Under the pieces are notes generated by a model, which worked only from the letters and a program-made list of their open reading frames with translations, ran no database searches and had not been told where the DNA came from. From AP-15 sp963716115 (lineage in GTDB: Bacteria > Pseudomonadota > Alphaproteobacteria > ATCC43930 > CGMCC-115725), in contig CAVQSZ010000032.1 in the NCBI GenBank assembly GCA_963716115.1, positions 62,001 through 126,000 of the forward strand: a stretch of 64,000 nucleotides of DNA. Direction: 5' to 3'. A program made the translations under genes and the position numbers. Positions 27,818 through 37,602 of this stretch are shown here, piece by piece (the stretch's first letter is position 1; each line of letters begins with the position of its first letter).

Positions 27818-28871
27818 TCAGCCGCGGCGCTGGCGCTCGATCTGCATATTGGCGAGGAACGGCGCGAGCGGGTGGGCGCCCATCTTGACGATCGCGGGCG
27901 TATCGAGCGCCAAGAGCGCCGTCCGCTGCGCCGCGGTCAGCCGGAAACGGTCGGCGTAGCGGTCGGGATCGGCGAGGAACGCCGCACGGCTCGCCTCGTC
28001 GTGGGCGAGCCCGTGCAAGCGCCGTCGTCAGCTCCACCAGCTCCGGCCTGATCGATTTGTAGTGCGGCTCGGGGGCCGCGGGCGCGGCGCTCCACCAGCC
28101 GAGCGAGGCGTAGTTGTGATGCCAGCTCGGCTCCATCGAGACGAGGTCGGGCTTACGCTCGCCGAGCGCGCCCGCCGCGCAGGCCCAGCAGCGCAATTCG
28201 ACATTGCCGGCGGCGTCGAGCTCGGCTTCGTCGTAGCCGATCAGCGATTTCAGATTGCCGGCGGCGAGCCGGGCGAGCGCCGCCTTGTCCCAGGCGAGGT
28301 CCGGGCTCGCATAGCGCTCGGTGCCGGGGAAATGCGACATGCCGCCGCTCGCCAGCACCACGGTCTTGAGCCCCATCGCGGTGACGATATCGGCGACCGC
28401 CGCGCCAAAGGCCCAGCAGCGCTCGATCGGCGGCTGCGGCGGCAGATAGGCGTTGACCCAGATCGGCAGGACCGGGTCGGCGACGCCGAGATGGGTCAGC
28501 GGGATGCCGATCGCGTAATCGATCCTGGCGGTGCTGGCGAAGGCCGGGTCGAAGCCTCGGGCGTAGAGGCGGCGGACCAGCTCGAAGCCGATTTCGCCCG
28601 GCACCCGCCAATCGAGCCTGCGGCCGGCGAACTCGCCCTTGGCCTCGGCGCCGACATGGATCGTGAAGGCCGGCGCCACGGTGTGGAAGAACTGCTCGGC
28701 ATGGTCGTTCGAAAAGATGATCCAGAGGTCGGGGGCCAGCGCCTTGAGCCTTGCGCCGATCTCGGCCGCGGCCGCCTTGACCCGCTCGACCGTGTCGCGG
28801 TCCTCGGTCTGCGGCATCGTGAAGAATTGCGGGGCGTGGGGCAGCATGGCCCCGCCGACGACGCTCGACAT
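27818..28871 (-). CDS. Extradiol ring-cleavage dioxygenase, fused LigB-LigA type (one frameshift)
   Basis: Catalytic LigB domain (residues about 1-275): metal-site residues are visible in MLPHAPQFF, FSNDHAEQFF and SGGMSHFPGTERY. After an extra base near 28017 (CTG read as CTTG) the frame continues with a LigA-like helical domain (HGLAHDEASRAAFLADPDRY to PLAPFLANMQIERQ). LigAB enzymes open protocatechuate, gallate or related aromatic rings with Fe(II). Natural LigB-LigA fusions exist, for example gallate dioxygenases, but this one is shorter (about 350 residues). ATG at 28871. The gene is followed by the acyl-CoA dehydrogenase operon 50 bases downstream. Confidence 0.82.
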
Positions 28872-28967
28872 TGATCCGGCCTCTCGCAGCGATCGAACCT
28901 CTGCCGATTTTAGCGCGGCTCGTGCTACCGTCGCAGCCAACATTGGCGCCCCCGAGGAAACGCCCCG

Positions 28968-30089
28968 ATGCCGCATTCTCCCGACGATCCGCCGAATGAG
29001 CCGGTCGGCGCGGAGTCGCCGAGCGCCGCGCCCGCCGAAAGCGCCCTGTCCGGCGAGAGCGCCCCGCCCGGCGAAAGCGCCCCGCCCGGCGAAAGCGCCC
29101 CGGTCGAAGGGCAGGCGCCGCAGGGCGATCCGTCGCCGAGCCCGCCGGCGCGAGAGGGCGAGCCGCCAAGGCGGCGGCGACGGCGTCGGCGGCGCAAGCC
29201 GACGCCCGCAGCGCCGCCGGGCGAAGGCGGCGAGGCCGCCGCCGAGCCGAGCCTCGCGACCGCCGGCGAGCCGCCCGGCGCCGCACCCGCCGGCGATGCG
29301 CCGCTTGAGCCGCCGCGTCGCCGGCGTCGCCGCCGTCGACCGCCGCGCGAGGCCGGCCCGGCGGCAGCCGATGGGGGGACCGCGTCGGCCGACGCCGCGG
29401 CGTCCGGCGGTGCCGCGGCGATCGCCGCCCCGCCGCGGCCGCCGCGCCCACGCCGCCGGCCGCCGCGCCTCGGGCAGGCGGTCGTCGCCGAAGCGCATCC
29501 GGCCGCGCCCGGCCCGGATGGCGAGGCCGCGCCCTCGGATGGGGCGGCGCCGCGGCGGCCGAGGCTTCGCGTGTTTCATGTCCGCCGGAGCCGCGACGAG
29601 CAGTCGGCGGACGCAACGGCGCGGGCCCCCGGGGCGCGCGAGCGGCCGGCGAGGGGTCGCGAGGCCGGCGCGCCCGCGCCGCAGAGCCGCGAGCGCGGCG
29701 GCGGCGATCGCGGCGGTGGAGCCGCGCGCGCCGGCGGGCCGCAAGGCGCGCGCGACCGGCCGCGGGGGCGGGATCGGGATGCGCCGAGGCGCAAGCCGGA
29801 CCAGAAGCTCTACGCGCTCGAATCGGTGGTCGATCGCGGCTTCGAGGATGTCGAGGACGCGGCCGACGACAGCGCCGTCCGGCGGGTCCACTGGACGATC
29901 GTCAAGCGCTCGGTCGCCGATCAGAACAGCGGCAAGCCGATGTCGGCGAGCTATGTCCTGCGGCGCGACGGCGTCGACGCCGAGTTCCCCAATCTGGGGG
30001 CCGCCCGCGCCGCGGCCAACAAGACCATCACCCACCCCGAAAGGCTGACCATGTCCAAGGCCGAGCACGTCGCCGCCAGAAAGCAGTAG
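28968..30089 (+). CDS. Protein with Pro/Ala/Gly/Arg-rich low-complexity N-terminus and conserved C-terminal domain
   Basis: A 373-residue protein of unknown function. The first about 270 residues are low complexity, with tandem PPGESA repeats (about residues 30-46), acidic/proline stretches and three blocks of consecutive arginines (for example PPRRRRRRRRRKP). The last about 95 residues are of normal composition (KLYALESVVDRGFEDVEDAA through TIVKRSVADQNSGKPMSASY) and look like a small folded domain. Start ATG 28968 follows GAGGAAACGCC. The architecture recalls nucleic-acid-associated proteins with disordered basic tails, but no known domain is recognised. It is divergent from the dioxygenase gene. 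Confidence 0.7.
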   Translation: MPHSPDDPPNEPVGAESPSAAPAESALSGESAPPGESAPPGESAPVEGQAPQGDPSPSPPAREGEPPRRRRRRRRRKPTPAAPPGEGGEAAAEPSLATAGEPPGAAPAGDAPLEPPRRRRRRRRPPREAGPAAADGGTASADAAASGGAAAIAAPPRPPRPRRRPPRLGQAVVAEAHPAAPGPDGEAAPSDGAAPRRPRLRVFHVRRSRDEQSADATARAPGARERPARGREAGAPAPQSRERGGGDRGGGAARAGGPQGARDRPRGRDRDAPRRKPDQKLYALESVVDRGFEDVEDAADDSAVRRVHWTIVKRSVADQNSGKPMSASYVLRRDGVDAEFPNLGAARAAANKTITHPERLTMSKAEHVAARKQ

Positions 30090-30314
30090 GAGGCTGGTCG
30101 GAGCGGCGGAACGCATGCCGGTCGCCGGGGGCAGGCGACGCCCGCCGCTCTTTGGGACACGACCGCTGCGGGAGGAGGAGCTTGTGCCCGAGGGTTCTGC
30201 GCGCCGGGGATTGCTGCTCGGCCCAACGTCGCGCCGGCTGGCGCCTTGACCTTTCCTTCCGGTAGAAGTTTTGTCCGGCCGATCCATCCGCAGGCTTCGC
30301 AGGAGCTCGCGCCC

Positions 30315-33011
30315 ATGTCCGCCCATGCCGCTGACGCAACGGATACGGCTCGCCCCTCGACGCGCATCGCCGCCCGCCCGACGGCGCGCGGCATCAAAAG
30401 AGCCGGGCCTCTGTTCGAGATCGCGAAGCTGGCGATCGACCGGGTGCGGCCGACCGAAGAGGTGGCCGCGTCGCGAGTCGACGCTTTGACCACCGACATC
30501 GCCGTCGCCGGGTTTTGGACCCATCCCCTCTTCGTCGAGGAAACGGTGCTTGCGGTGATGGATGGGCACCACCGATTGGCCGCGGCCAAGGCCTTGGGGC
30601 TGAAGCTGGTGCCCGCGATCATGCTCTCCTACGACGATCCGCGGGTGCATCTGGAAGCATGGAGCTCGGAGCACAGCTTTTCGCCGGCCCTGATCAAAGC
30701 GCACGCCCTCAGCGGCAGCCTGCTGCCCTACAAGAGCACGCGCCATGTGATCGATGTCCCGACGCCGCAGTGCCGCGCGCCGCTTTCGGAGCTGCTGTCG
30801 GAGATCGAGGAGGGGCAACCGGTCTCGCCGGCGAGCGTGCAGCCGAGCCGGCTGGCCCTGTTGTCGCCGCACTATCATCGCCTGGGGGCGAGAATCGGCA
30901 TCCGCACGACGGCGGGCCAGGCCCCGGGGCTCGCCTCGCCCGAAGCGCAGGCGCCGCACCCGCAGCTTCGCCGCCTGCTGCAGAGCGATCCGGCGATGGC
31001 CGCGCTGCTGCCCGCCGCCGACGGGCGGATCGCCCTCGGCAGCGCCGAGGATGCGCCGTTCAGCCTGACCGCGTCGGGGCTGTTGCGGCTGCACCCGGCC
31101 CTTTTGGGCGACGCCTCGGCGCTCAGCGCGGCGGCGCGCTGGGGGCTCGAAGCATCCTATCTCGAAGCGAACGGGCCGCTCGCCGCCCGGCATGTTTATG
31201 CGGTCCTGCGGCACGGCCGCATGCTGCTCCAGCAGCTTGCGCCGCGCGCCCGCGATCTTCTGCTCGACCAGGTCCCCCGATCGATCCGGGCGGAAATCGT
31301 CGCCAGGCGCGAACCCTGGCTGACCTCGAACCTGCTGCGATGGCAGGCCTCGCGCATCGAGGCGCTGCGGCCCGTGCTCGACCGGTTCGTCGTCAATGGC
31401 GGCGCCCCGATCGAGATCGGAGGCGAATTCAGCAATCCCGTCGAGCAGCTGATCACGGCGGGAGGCGACAGCCGCGTCGCGGTCGATCCGGCGACCGGGC
31501 TCAGCCGCTATGGGACGACGCCGAGACCGCGGCCGGAGGCGGTTCATTTTTCGTCTTCGACCGCATCCAGCATCAGCGATTACGGCTTTGCCGTTTGCGA
31601 CATGCTGCGGCGCGACCTGTTGCGAAGCCGGCTGGAGGGCGAAACCGAAACCGCCGCGCTGCGCCGGCGGTTTGTCAACGCGATCGCGGACGAGCTGGCG
31701 CTGCTCCTCGGGCTGCGCGACGACGAGGCGGATTTCTGTGTCGCCGCCTCGGGCACCGACACCGAATTGATCGCGGTGCTGATGGCTTTGGCCGCCGGTG
31801 ATCGGCCCCTGACGAACATCCTGATATCGCCGGAAGAATCCGGGAGGGGCGTGGCTCTCGCCGGGGCCGGCCGCTATTTCGACGATTTCGCCGCCACCGC
31901 CGCGCCGATCAAGAAGGGCGCTCTCGTCTGGCCCGATCGCGATATCGACGTGGTCGCCATCCCGATCCGCGATCCCGACGGCGCGCCGCGGCGGATGCGG
32001 GACATCGACGAGGATGTGCGGGGCGCGGTCAAGGCTGCCGGCGAGCAGGGGCGGCGGCCGCTGCTGCATATGCTGTATTCGTCGAAGACCGGGCTCAGCG
32101 GCCCGTCGGTTTCGGTCATCGAGGAGCTGCAGGCCTCGTCGCCGACGCCGATCGATGTGGTCTTCGATGCGTGCCAGATGCGGGTGGCGTTCGAGCAGAT
32201 CGGCGAGTGGGTGCGGCGCGGCTGGATGGTCCAGATATCGGGCTCGAAATTCCTGACCGGCCCGCCGTTTTCCGGCGCCCTCGTGCTGCCGACCCGATAC
32301 CGCGCCTGCCGCGATGCGGTCGCCAGCCTGCTGCGCGAAGCGCCGGGCGCCAGCCACCCGGCGGATTGGGGCGGGTGGTGGTCGGAGCAGCTCGATCCGA
32401 GCCCGGCCTCGCCGCCGGCGAGCTGTGGCCCTCTCTTCCGCTGGGCGCCGGCGATCATGGAGGCGCATCTGTTCAACCGGCTGCCGCCCGCGCTGTGTCG
32501 GTACGCCTTCGACCGCTTCCAGTCGGCAATCCGATCGCATCTGGAGAAAAGCGCCAATCTTGCTCTTGTCGACGTGCCGGAAGCATCGGCCGATGGCGCG
32601 CCAAGCCCCGCTCCCGATCTGACCGGGCGGTCGATCGTATGCTTTTGCGTGCTGGCCGACGAATGGAACGGCGGCAAGAGGCGTCTGGGGGAGCCGGAGT
32701 GCCAACGGATCTTCCAGATGCTCAACCTCGACTTGTCGGAAAGGTTCGGGCCGCTCGGCCCGGTCGAGCAGGTGCTGGCGGGTCAGCGGGCGCATATCGG
32801 CCAGCCGGTCAGGCTCGGCTCCGGCGGCGAGCCGGACGGCTGCACCGTGCTGCGGCTGGTGCTGGGCGCACGGTTTTTCACGATCGTCGGCCATGCCGGG
32901 CCCGGGGCCATCGAGGCGGCGCTGGAATCGGAGATATCGGACGCGGTTCATGCGCTCGACAAGGTGGCGCTGATCGCAAAATACTGGTGGAAGATCGAGG
33001 ATGACGCATAG
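30315..33011 (+). CDS. SbnI/SerK-like (ParB-fold) domain fused to a fold-type I PLP enzyme
   Basis: An 898-residue fusion not matching a protein I know. Residues about 30-190 resemble the ParB-like serine kinases SerK and SbnI: a VRPTEE segment, the DGHHR motif at 83-87, and PYKSTRH near 138-144. Residues about 190-410 are unassigned. Residues about 420-760 look like a class V aminotransferase/desulfurase-type PLP domain, with the cofactor aspartate D618 in FDACQ and the Schiff-base lysine K645 in SGSKFLTGPPFSG, 27 residues apart as expected. The start at 30315 has AGGAGCT seven bases upstream. The stop overlaps the next gene by 11 bases. A plausible reading is phosphoserine formation feeding a PLP reaction; this is inference. 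Confidence 0.75.
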   Translation: MSAHAADATDTARPSTRIAARPTARGIKRAGPLFEIAKLAIDRVRPTEEVAASRVDALTTDIAVAGFWTHPLFVEETVLAVMDGHHRLAAAKALGLKLVPAIMLSYDDPRVHLEAWSSEHSFSPALIKAHALSGSLLPYKSTRHVIDVPTPQCRAPLSELLSEIEEGQPVSPASVQPSRLALLSPHYHRLGARIGIRTTAGQAPGLASPEAQAPHPQLRRLLQSDPAMAALLPAADGRIALGSAEDAPFSLTASGLLRLHPALLGDASALSAAARWGLEASYLEANGPLAARHVYAVLRHGRMLLQQLAPRARDLLLDQVPRSIRAEIVARREPWLTSNLLRWQASRIEALRPVLDRFVVNGGAPIEIGGEFSNPVEQLITAGGDSRVAVDPATGLSRYGTTPRPRPEAVHFSSSTASSISDYGFAVCDMLRRDLLRSRLEGETETAALRRRFVNAIADELALLLGLRDDEADFCVAASGTDTELIAVLMALAAGDRPLTNILISPEESGRGVALAGAGRYFDDFAATAAPIKKGALVWPDRDIDVVAIPIRDPDGAPRRMRDIDEDVRGAVKAAGEQGRRPLLHMLYSSKTGLSGPSVSVIEELQASSPTPIDVVFDACQMRVAFEQIGEWVRRGWMVQISGSKFLTGPPFSGALVLPTRYRACRDAVASLLREAPGASHPADWGGWWSEQLDPSPASPPASCGPLFRWAPAIMEAHLFNRLPPALCRYAFDRFQSAIRSHLEKSANLALVDVPEASADGAPSPAPDLTGRSIVCFCVLADEWNGGKRRLGEPECQRIFQMLNLDLSERFGPLGPVEQVLAGQRAHIGQPVRLGSGGEPDGCTVLRLVLGARFFTIVGHAGPGAIEAALESEISDAVHALDKVALIAKYWWKIEDDA

Positions 33012-34488
33012 CGGGGACCCGATGCGGGAGGAGGCCGGCCCGCCGGCCGGGGAGCATGCCGGGGCCACGTTGGATCCGGACGATTGGAGCCAGTTCGGCG
33101 CGTTGGCGCACCGCCTTCTCGATCTCTGCATCGACCATCTGCGGACGGCCCGCGACCGGCCGGTCTGGCAGCCGGTCCCCGAGACCGCGAAAAGCGCTCT
33201 GGCGGCGCCGCTGCCGCAGCAGGGACGCCCGCTGGCGGAGGTGGTCCGGGATTTCGAAACGTTGATCCTCCCTTATCCGACCGGAAACACCCATCCCCGC
33301 TTCTTCGGCTGGGTGCACGGCACCGGCACCGCCACGGCGATGCTCGCCGAGCTGTGCGCCGCAGCGATGAACAGCAATTGCGGCGGCCGGGACCACGCGG
33401 CCGTTTACGTCGAGCGGGCCGTCATCGATTGGTGCCGGCAAATCTTCGGCTTCCCGGAAGCGGCGAGCGGCGTGCTGACCTCGAGCACCTCGGTCGCGAC
33501 GGTGATCGCGCTCGGCGCCGCGCGCGTGCGCTGCCTCGGGCCGGACAGCCGCGCCGCCGGGCTCGCGGGCGCCCGGCGCCTCGTCGCCTACGCCTCGAGC
33601 GAGGCCCACAGCGCGATAACCAAGGCCGTCGAGCTGCTCGGGCTCGGCTCGGCCGCCTTGCGCCGGATACCGGTCGATCCGGGCTTCGCGATCGACCTCG
33701 ACGCGCTGCGCGCCGCGATCGCGCGCGACCGCGAGAGCGGCCTGCTGCCGTTCTGCGTCATCGCCACCGCCGGGTCGGTCAACGTCGGCTCGTTCGACCC
33801 GATCGCGGCGCTCGCCGATATTTGCCAGGCCGAGGGCATCTGGCTGCATGTCGACGGCGCGTTCGGCGCATGGATCGGTCTCGCGTCGCCCCCATGGCGG
33901 GACCTGGCGCGGGGGATCGAGCGCGCCGACTCGCTGGCCTTCGATTTCCACAAATGGATGTACGTGCAATACGACTGCGCCTGCGTGCTGGTGCGCGACG
34001 AGCATGCCCACCGCGCCGCCTTTGCCGCCCGCCCGGACTATCTGGCGGCAAAAGACGCGGGCCTGGCCGGCGGCAATCCGTGGTTCTGCGACTACGGGAT
34101 CGATCTTTCCCGCGGGTTTCGGGCGCTCAAGGTCTGGTTCTCGCTGCAGCATTACGGGCTCGCCCGCCTGGGGCGGCGGATCACGGCGAATTGCGAGCAG
34201 GCGAGCCATCTCGCCCGGCTCGTCCGGCGGCAGCCGAATCTGGAGCTCCTGGCGCAGCCGATCTCGAATGTCTGCTGCTTTCGCTATGTCGACCGCAGCC
34301 TTACCGACGCGCAGCTCGACGATTTGAACGACAGGATCGCAGTCGGGCTGCAAGAGCGCGGCGTGGTGGCCTTTTCGACGACGAGAATCGGCGGCCGGAA
34401 CGCCTTGCGGGCGGCGATCGTCAACCATCGCACGGAATTCGCGGATATCGAGCTTGCCGTCGACGCCGTGCTGGCCTCGGCGGCATGA
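33001..34488 (+). CDS. Group II pyridoxal-phosphate-dependent decarboxylase
   Basis: A 495-residue protein of the aromatic-L-amino-acid/glutamate/diaminobutyrate decarboxylase family. It has HPRFFGWVHGTGTATAML near the substrate entrance, LTSSTSVATVIALGAAR, the cofactor aspartate in WLHVDGAFGAW and the lysine K318 in FHKWMYVQYD. The usual SGGS/TGGS phosphate loop reads TSSTS, a variation worth noting. ATG at 33001 lies inside the end of the upstream fusion gene, so the two are co-translated and probably act in one pathway. The amino acid decarboxylated cannot be predicted from what I see. Confidence 0.85.
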   Translation: MTHSGDPMREEAGPPAGEHAGATLDPDDWSQFGALAHRLLDLCIDHLRTARDRPVWQPVPETAKSALAAPLPQQGRPLAEVVRDFETLILPYPTGNTHPRFFGWVHGTGTATAMLAELCAAAMNSNCGGRDHAAVYVERAVIDWCRQIFGFPEAASGVLTSSTSVATVIALGAARVRCLGPDSRAAGLAGARRLVAYASSEAHSAITKAVELLGLGSAALRRIPVDPGFAIDLDALRAAIARDRESGLLPFCVIATAGSVNVGSFDPIAALADICQAEGIWLHVDGAFGAWIGLASPPWRDLARGIERADSLAFDFHKWMYVQYDCACVLVRDEHAHRAAFAARPDYLAAKDAGLAGGNPWFCDYGIDLSRGFRALKVWFSLQHYGLARLGRRITANCEQASHLARLVRRQPNLELLAQPISNVCCFRYVDRSLTDAQLDDLNDRIAVGLQERGVVAFSTTRIGGRNALRAAIVNHRTEFADIELAVDAVLASAA

Positions 34489-34599
34489 GATCGCGCCGCG
34501 GTTGCTGCCGGCGTCGGCAAGCTTTTTCAATCGCGAACCGTTCCCGCCTGATGCTATCGGTGCAGGCGTGAGCCAGCCATTTTCGACGAGAAGCCGCAG

Positions 34600-37500
34600 A
34601 TGCGTCATTTCGGGGTGATTCTGGAGAAGCGGCCGCAGGGCGACCGGCGGGCGCTGATCGATCTTGCCGTCCGCACGAGCTGGCTGGCGCGGGACCAGCC
34701 GCGGGGCGGGGTCAAGCCGGCGATCTGGCATTCGCGCTCGGGGCGGCTGAGCCTGCTGGCCTGGGGGAGCTCGGCGGCGGTCGGGCTTTATGCCGGCGAT
34801 CTGATCGTCGGGACGGAGGAGCTGGCGCTGGCCGGGGCCGGGTTCTACTACCATCCCGATTACGCCACGCCCGAGGCTCTCTTACGCGCGCTCGGCGAGG
34901 CGCGCGACCCGGAGAGCATCGTCGCCGGGATGGGCGGCAGCTTTGCGCTCGTCCTGTGCGACGGGCGGCGCGACCAGCTCCGCCTGTGGCGCTCGGTGGT
35001 GGGCCAGGGCGTCAGCTTTTACAAGGACACGCCGCAGCGGCTGGTGGCCGGCACCCGCGGCCTGTTCGTCAGCTGCGTCGGCGACGGCAGCGCGACGCCG
35101 AATTACGACCCCGACGGGGCCGGGCGGTTCGCCGTCTTCGGGCAGTGCACGACCGATCTGACGCCGTTTGCCGGGGTGCGGCACATGCCGCCGCATTCGG
35201 TCCTGATCGGCGGCGGACCGGGCGGCGCAGAAATCAAAAAGATCGACGGCGCCTTCGACGGGTTCGGCTATGGCGACGCCGAGCCGACGGCGGCGGATTT
35301 CGACGAGGCGACGCGGCTCTTTCTCGAAACCTTCGAGTGCTTCAAGCGGGACGGCGTCGCGGTCGCGGTCACGCTGAGCGGCGGCAAGGACAGCCGGCTC
35401 GTCGCCGCCGGGCTCGCCGCCGCCGGGATCAAGGCGACGGCCTCGCTCGGCCGCAACTGGTCCGACCATCCCGATCTGATCCTCGGCGAGAGGGTCGCCC
35501 GGCTGCTGGGCCTCGAGGTCCGCCCGATCGAGCGGATGGAGGACACCGCCGCGCCGAGCCGCGCCGAAATACGGGTCGACGCACCCCTTGTCGGGCAGCT
35601 CAGGCGGTGGGACGCGCGCATGATCTCGCCCATGTATAATCCATTTCTATACACGCAAGGCTTTGAGCTCAGGAATTACGCGCGAGAGGACGGGATGACG
35701 AGCGCTGTATTGACCGGCGCGGCAGGGGAAATGCTCAAAGGCGGCTGGGCGCAACGGATCTTTATCGGTGATGGTCTGTTTGATAAGGAAACGACACGGG
35801 CCTTTCTCAAGCGCTTTATGCAGGGCCACGTCGATCTGCTGAGGCCGCATAATCAGGACGCGCACAACGCCCACATCGCCGAGCTGCTGGACGAGCATTA
35901 CCAGGACGCTCATCCGATGGCCGCGTATGAGCGGGTCTATTTCTTTGAATGCAGAACCGGTCCATGTGCTCGCTCGCCGACGGAAACGTTTTCGTGCCTT
36001 TCGCCAATTCTCGGCTGCTGAGGTTTACCGGCAATTTCAGCATCGACTCGCGGCGGGCGGAGTTCATCCATTTCGAGATTATTCGCCGGCTGGCGCCACA
36101 ATTGGCGAACGTGCCCATCGCCGAGCTTCGCTGGGGGTTCGAGCAGAACGGGCCTTCACGCCGCCTACCGCGACGGCTACGAGGCCAGGACCCCTCTGAC
36201 CAAGGGGGCAACCTCCCGCGCCGTCAGGCAGGTAACGCTGCAATCGGCGAGCGATCTGCGGCGTTTTTTCCTCGATCGGTTTGCGCAGGACCGTCATCTG
36301 CTGGCCGACGTGGTCGACATGGACGCGGTCGATGATTTGCTCTATTCGCGCGCTTCCTACGAGCTTCGCTGCGCCCGCCTGTTCTGGTGCATCGAGGCGG
36401 CGCGCCTGCTCCTCCGCGACAGCTGGATCAAAACCTTCGACATCGAGCAGGATCCGATCCACGCGATCAGGGTGGATGCGCCGTGGTGCACCGTCTACGG
36501 CGGCCTTCACGACGCGGTCGACACGGCCGTCAGGCAGGTCCCGGGGCGGCTGAATGCGGCCCTCCTCACTGCGATAAACCGGTTGCCTCGCGACGGAACC
36601 CTGCCGGTCCCGAGAGCAGGAAGAATCGACCGCGAAAGCAGGGTGATGGCGCCCGCGGCGTTTTCCGATGCGGCGAGCGGCGTCGCAGCCGCGAACGGCG
36701 CCGCGGCATGGCGCATCCTCCCCAAGGTCGAGGGCGCGAGCATTGCGGCGCAGGCCAGCGAGAAGCCCGGCCAGTGGAACGGCCGGCTGAATATCGCCTT
36801 CCTCCACGGCCGATCCGCTACGAGCTGGGTCCCGGTGGCGCTTGGCCCCTGGAGCTGCTTTGCCGGCTGCAACGTCAAGCTGCCGTTGGTTGTTCGATCC
36901 GATGAGGAGAGCGTTCGCGTAGCCTATTTGCGTCTGCAGCGGGCGCGATCCGACCGGTCGCACCTGCTGCAGAACATCGGGGTGCGGGGCGCGCCCGCCG
37001 GCCAGCCCTGCGAGCTGGTTTTCGCGCTGCCGGCGAATGTGGAAGGGCTGGAGGGCGGTCTCTCGCCCGATGAAATTCTCGAGCTTTGGCTGCCGCTCGG
37101 GCCGACTGCCTGCGAGGTGACATTCGATTTCGGCCCGCTCGAGATCACGCCGACCGAGGAGTTCGCCGGTCTCGTCGCAGCGCTCGGCAATCCGGTTTCC
37201 GGCCATGTGAACAACCAGGCGCGCACGCTTGCCGAAACCTATGAGATGGCGTGGAGCACGATGGAAGACGTGCTCGGGCGCATTCCTGTTTCCGTGGCGG
37301 ACGGGAACGGCGCCGCGGTCACGCTTTGCGATGTCGCCGCGAACTCCCCGGCCTGGCAAGACTATCAAATCGCGCGGCTTCACAGGCTCGTCGGCGGCAA
37401 GGACGCCGGCGCGGCGGCCGATACCGAGGAGCGGCCGGAGGCGGTCTCGCCTCGGGCGCCGATAACCGGCGAAGAAATCGGGGACATATACGAGACGGTC

Positions 37501-37602
37501 CTGCTTAAGGTGAAGGAGGCGATGGGGATCGCAGACCGACGACAGAGCGTTGGCGTCGATGCGGTCCCCGCTCGGGCAACGGAGGCGATGGGCATCCGAT
37601 GA
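34600..37602 (+). CDS. Asparagine-synthetase-like amide ligase with long C-terminal extension (two compensating frameshifts)
   Basis: The N-terminal 200 residues look like a class II glutaminase fold but begin MRHFGV, without the catalytic Cys2, so free glutamine hydrolysis is unlikely; beta-lactam-synthetase-like ligases share this loss. The synthetase domain has the ATP-pyrophosphatase motif SGGKDSR (S260-R266). A base appears missing near 35949 and an extra one near 36151; together they restore one 1000-residue frame from 34600 to 37602. Beyond about residue 600 comes an unrecognised region with a beta-rich segment (about 700-860). The downstream beta-helix gene overlaps its stop (ATGA). 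Confidence 0.75.

Noticed and set aside
29040..29110. Tandem 15-18 base repeats as a possible mobile or array element
   Set aside because: They are in-frame repeats of the PPGESA type within the low-complexity protein gene and do not extend beyond it.
27480..33131. An 1883-codon leftward open frame
   Set aside because: It contains the real LigB reading (28871 leftward) but otherwise runs antisense to the low-complexity and SerK-PLP genes. High GC leaves few stop codons, so its length is not evidence.
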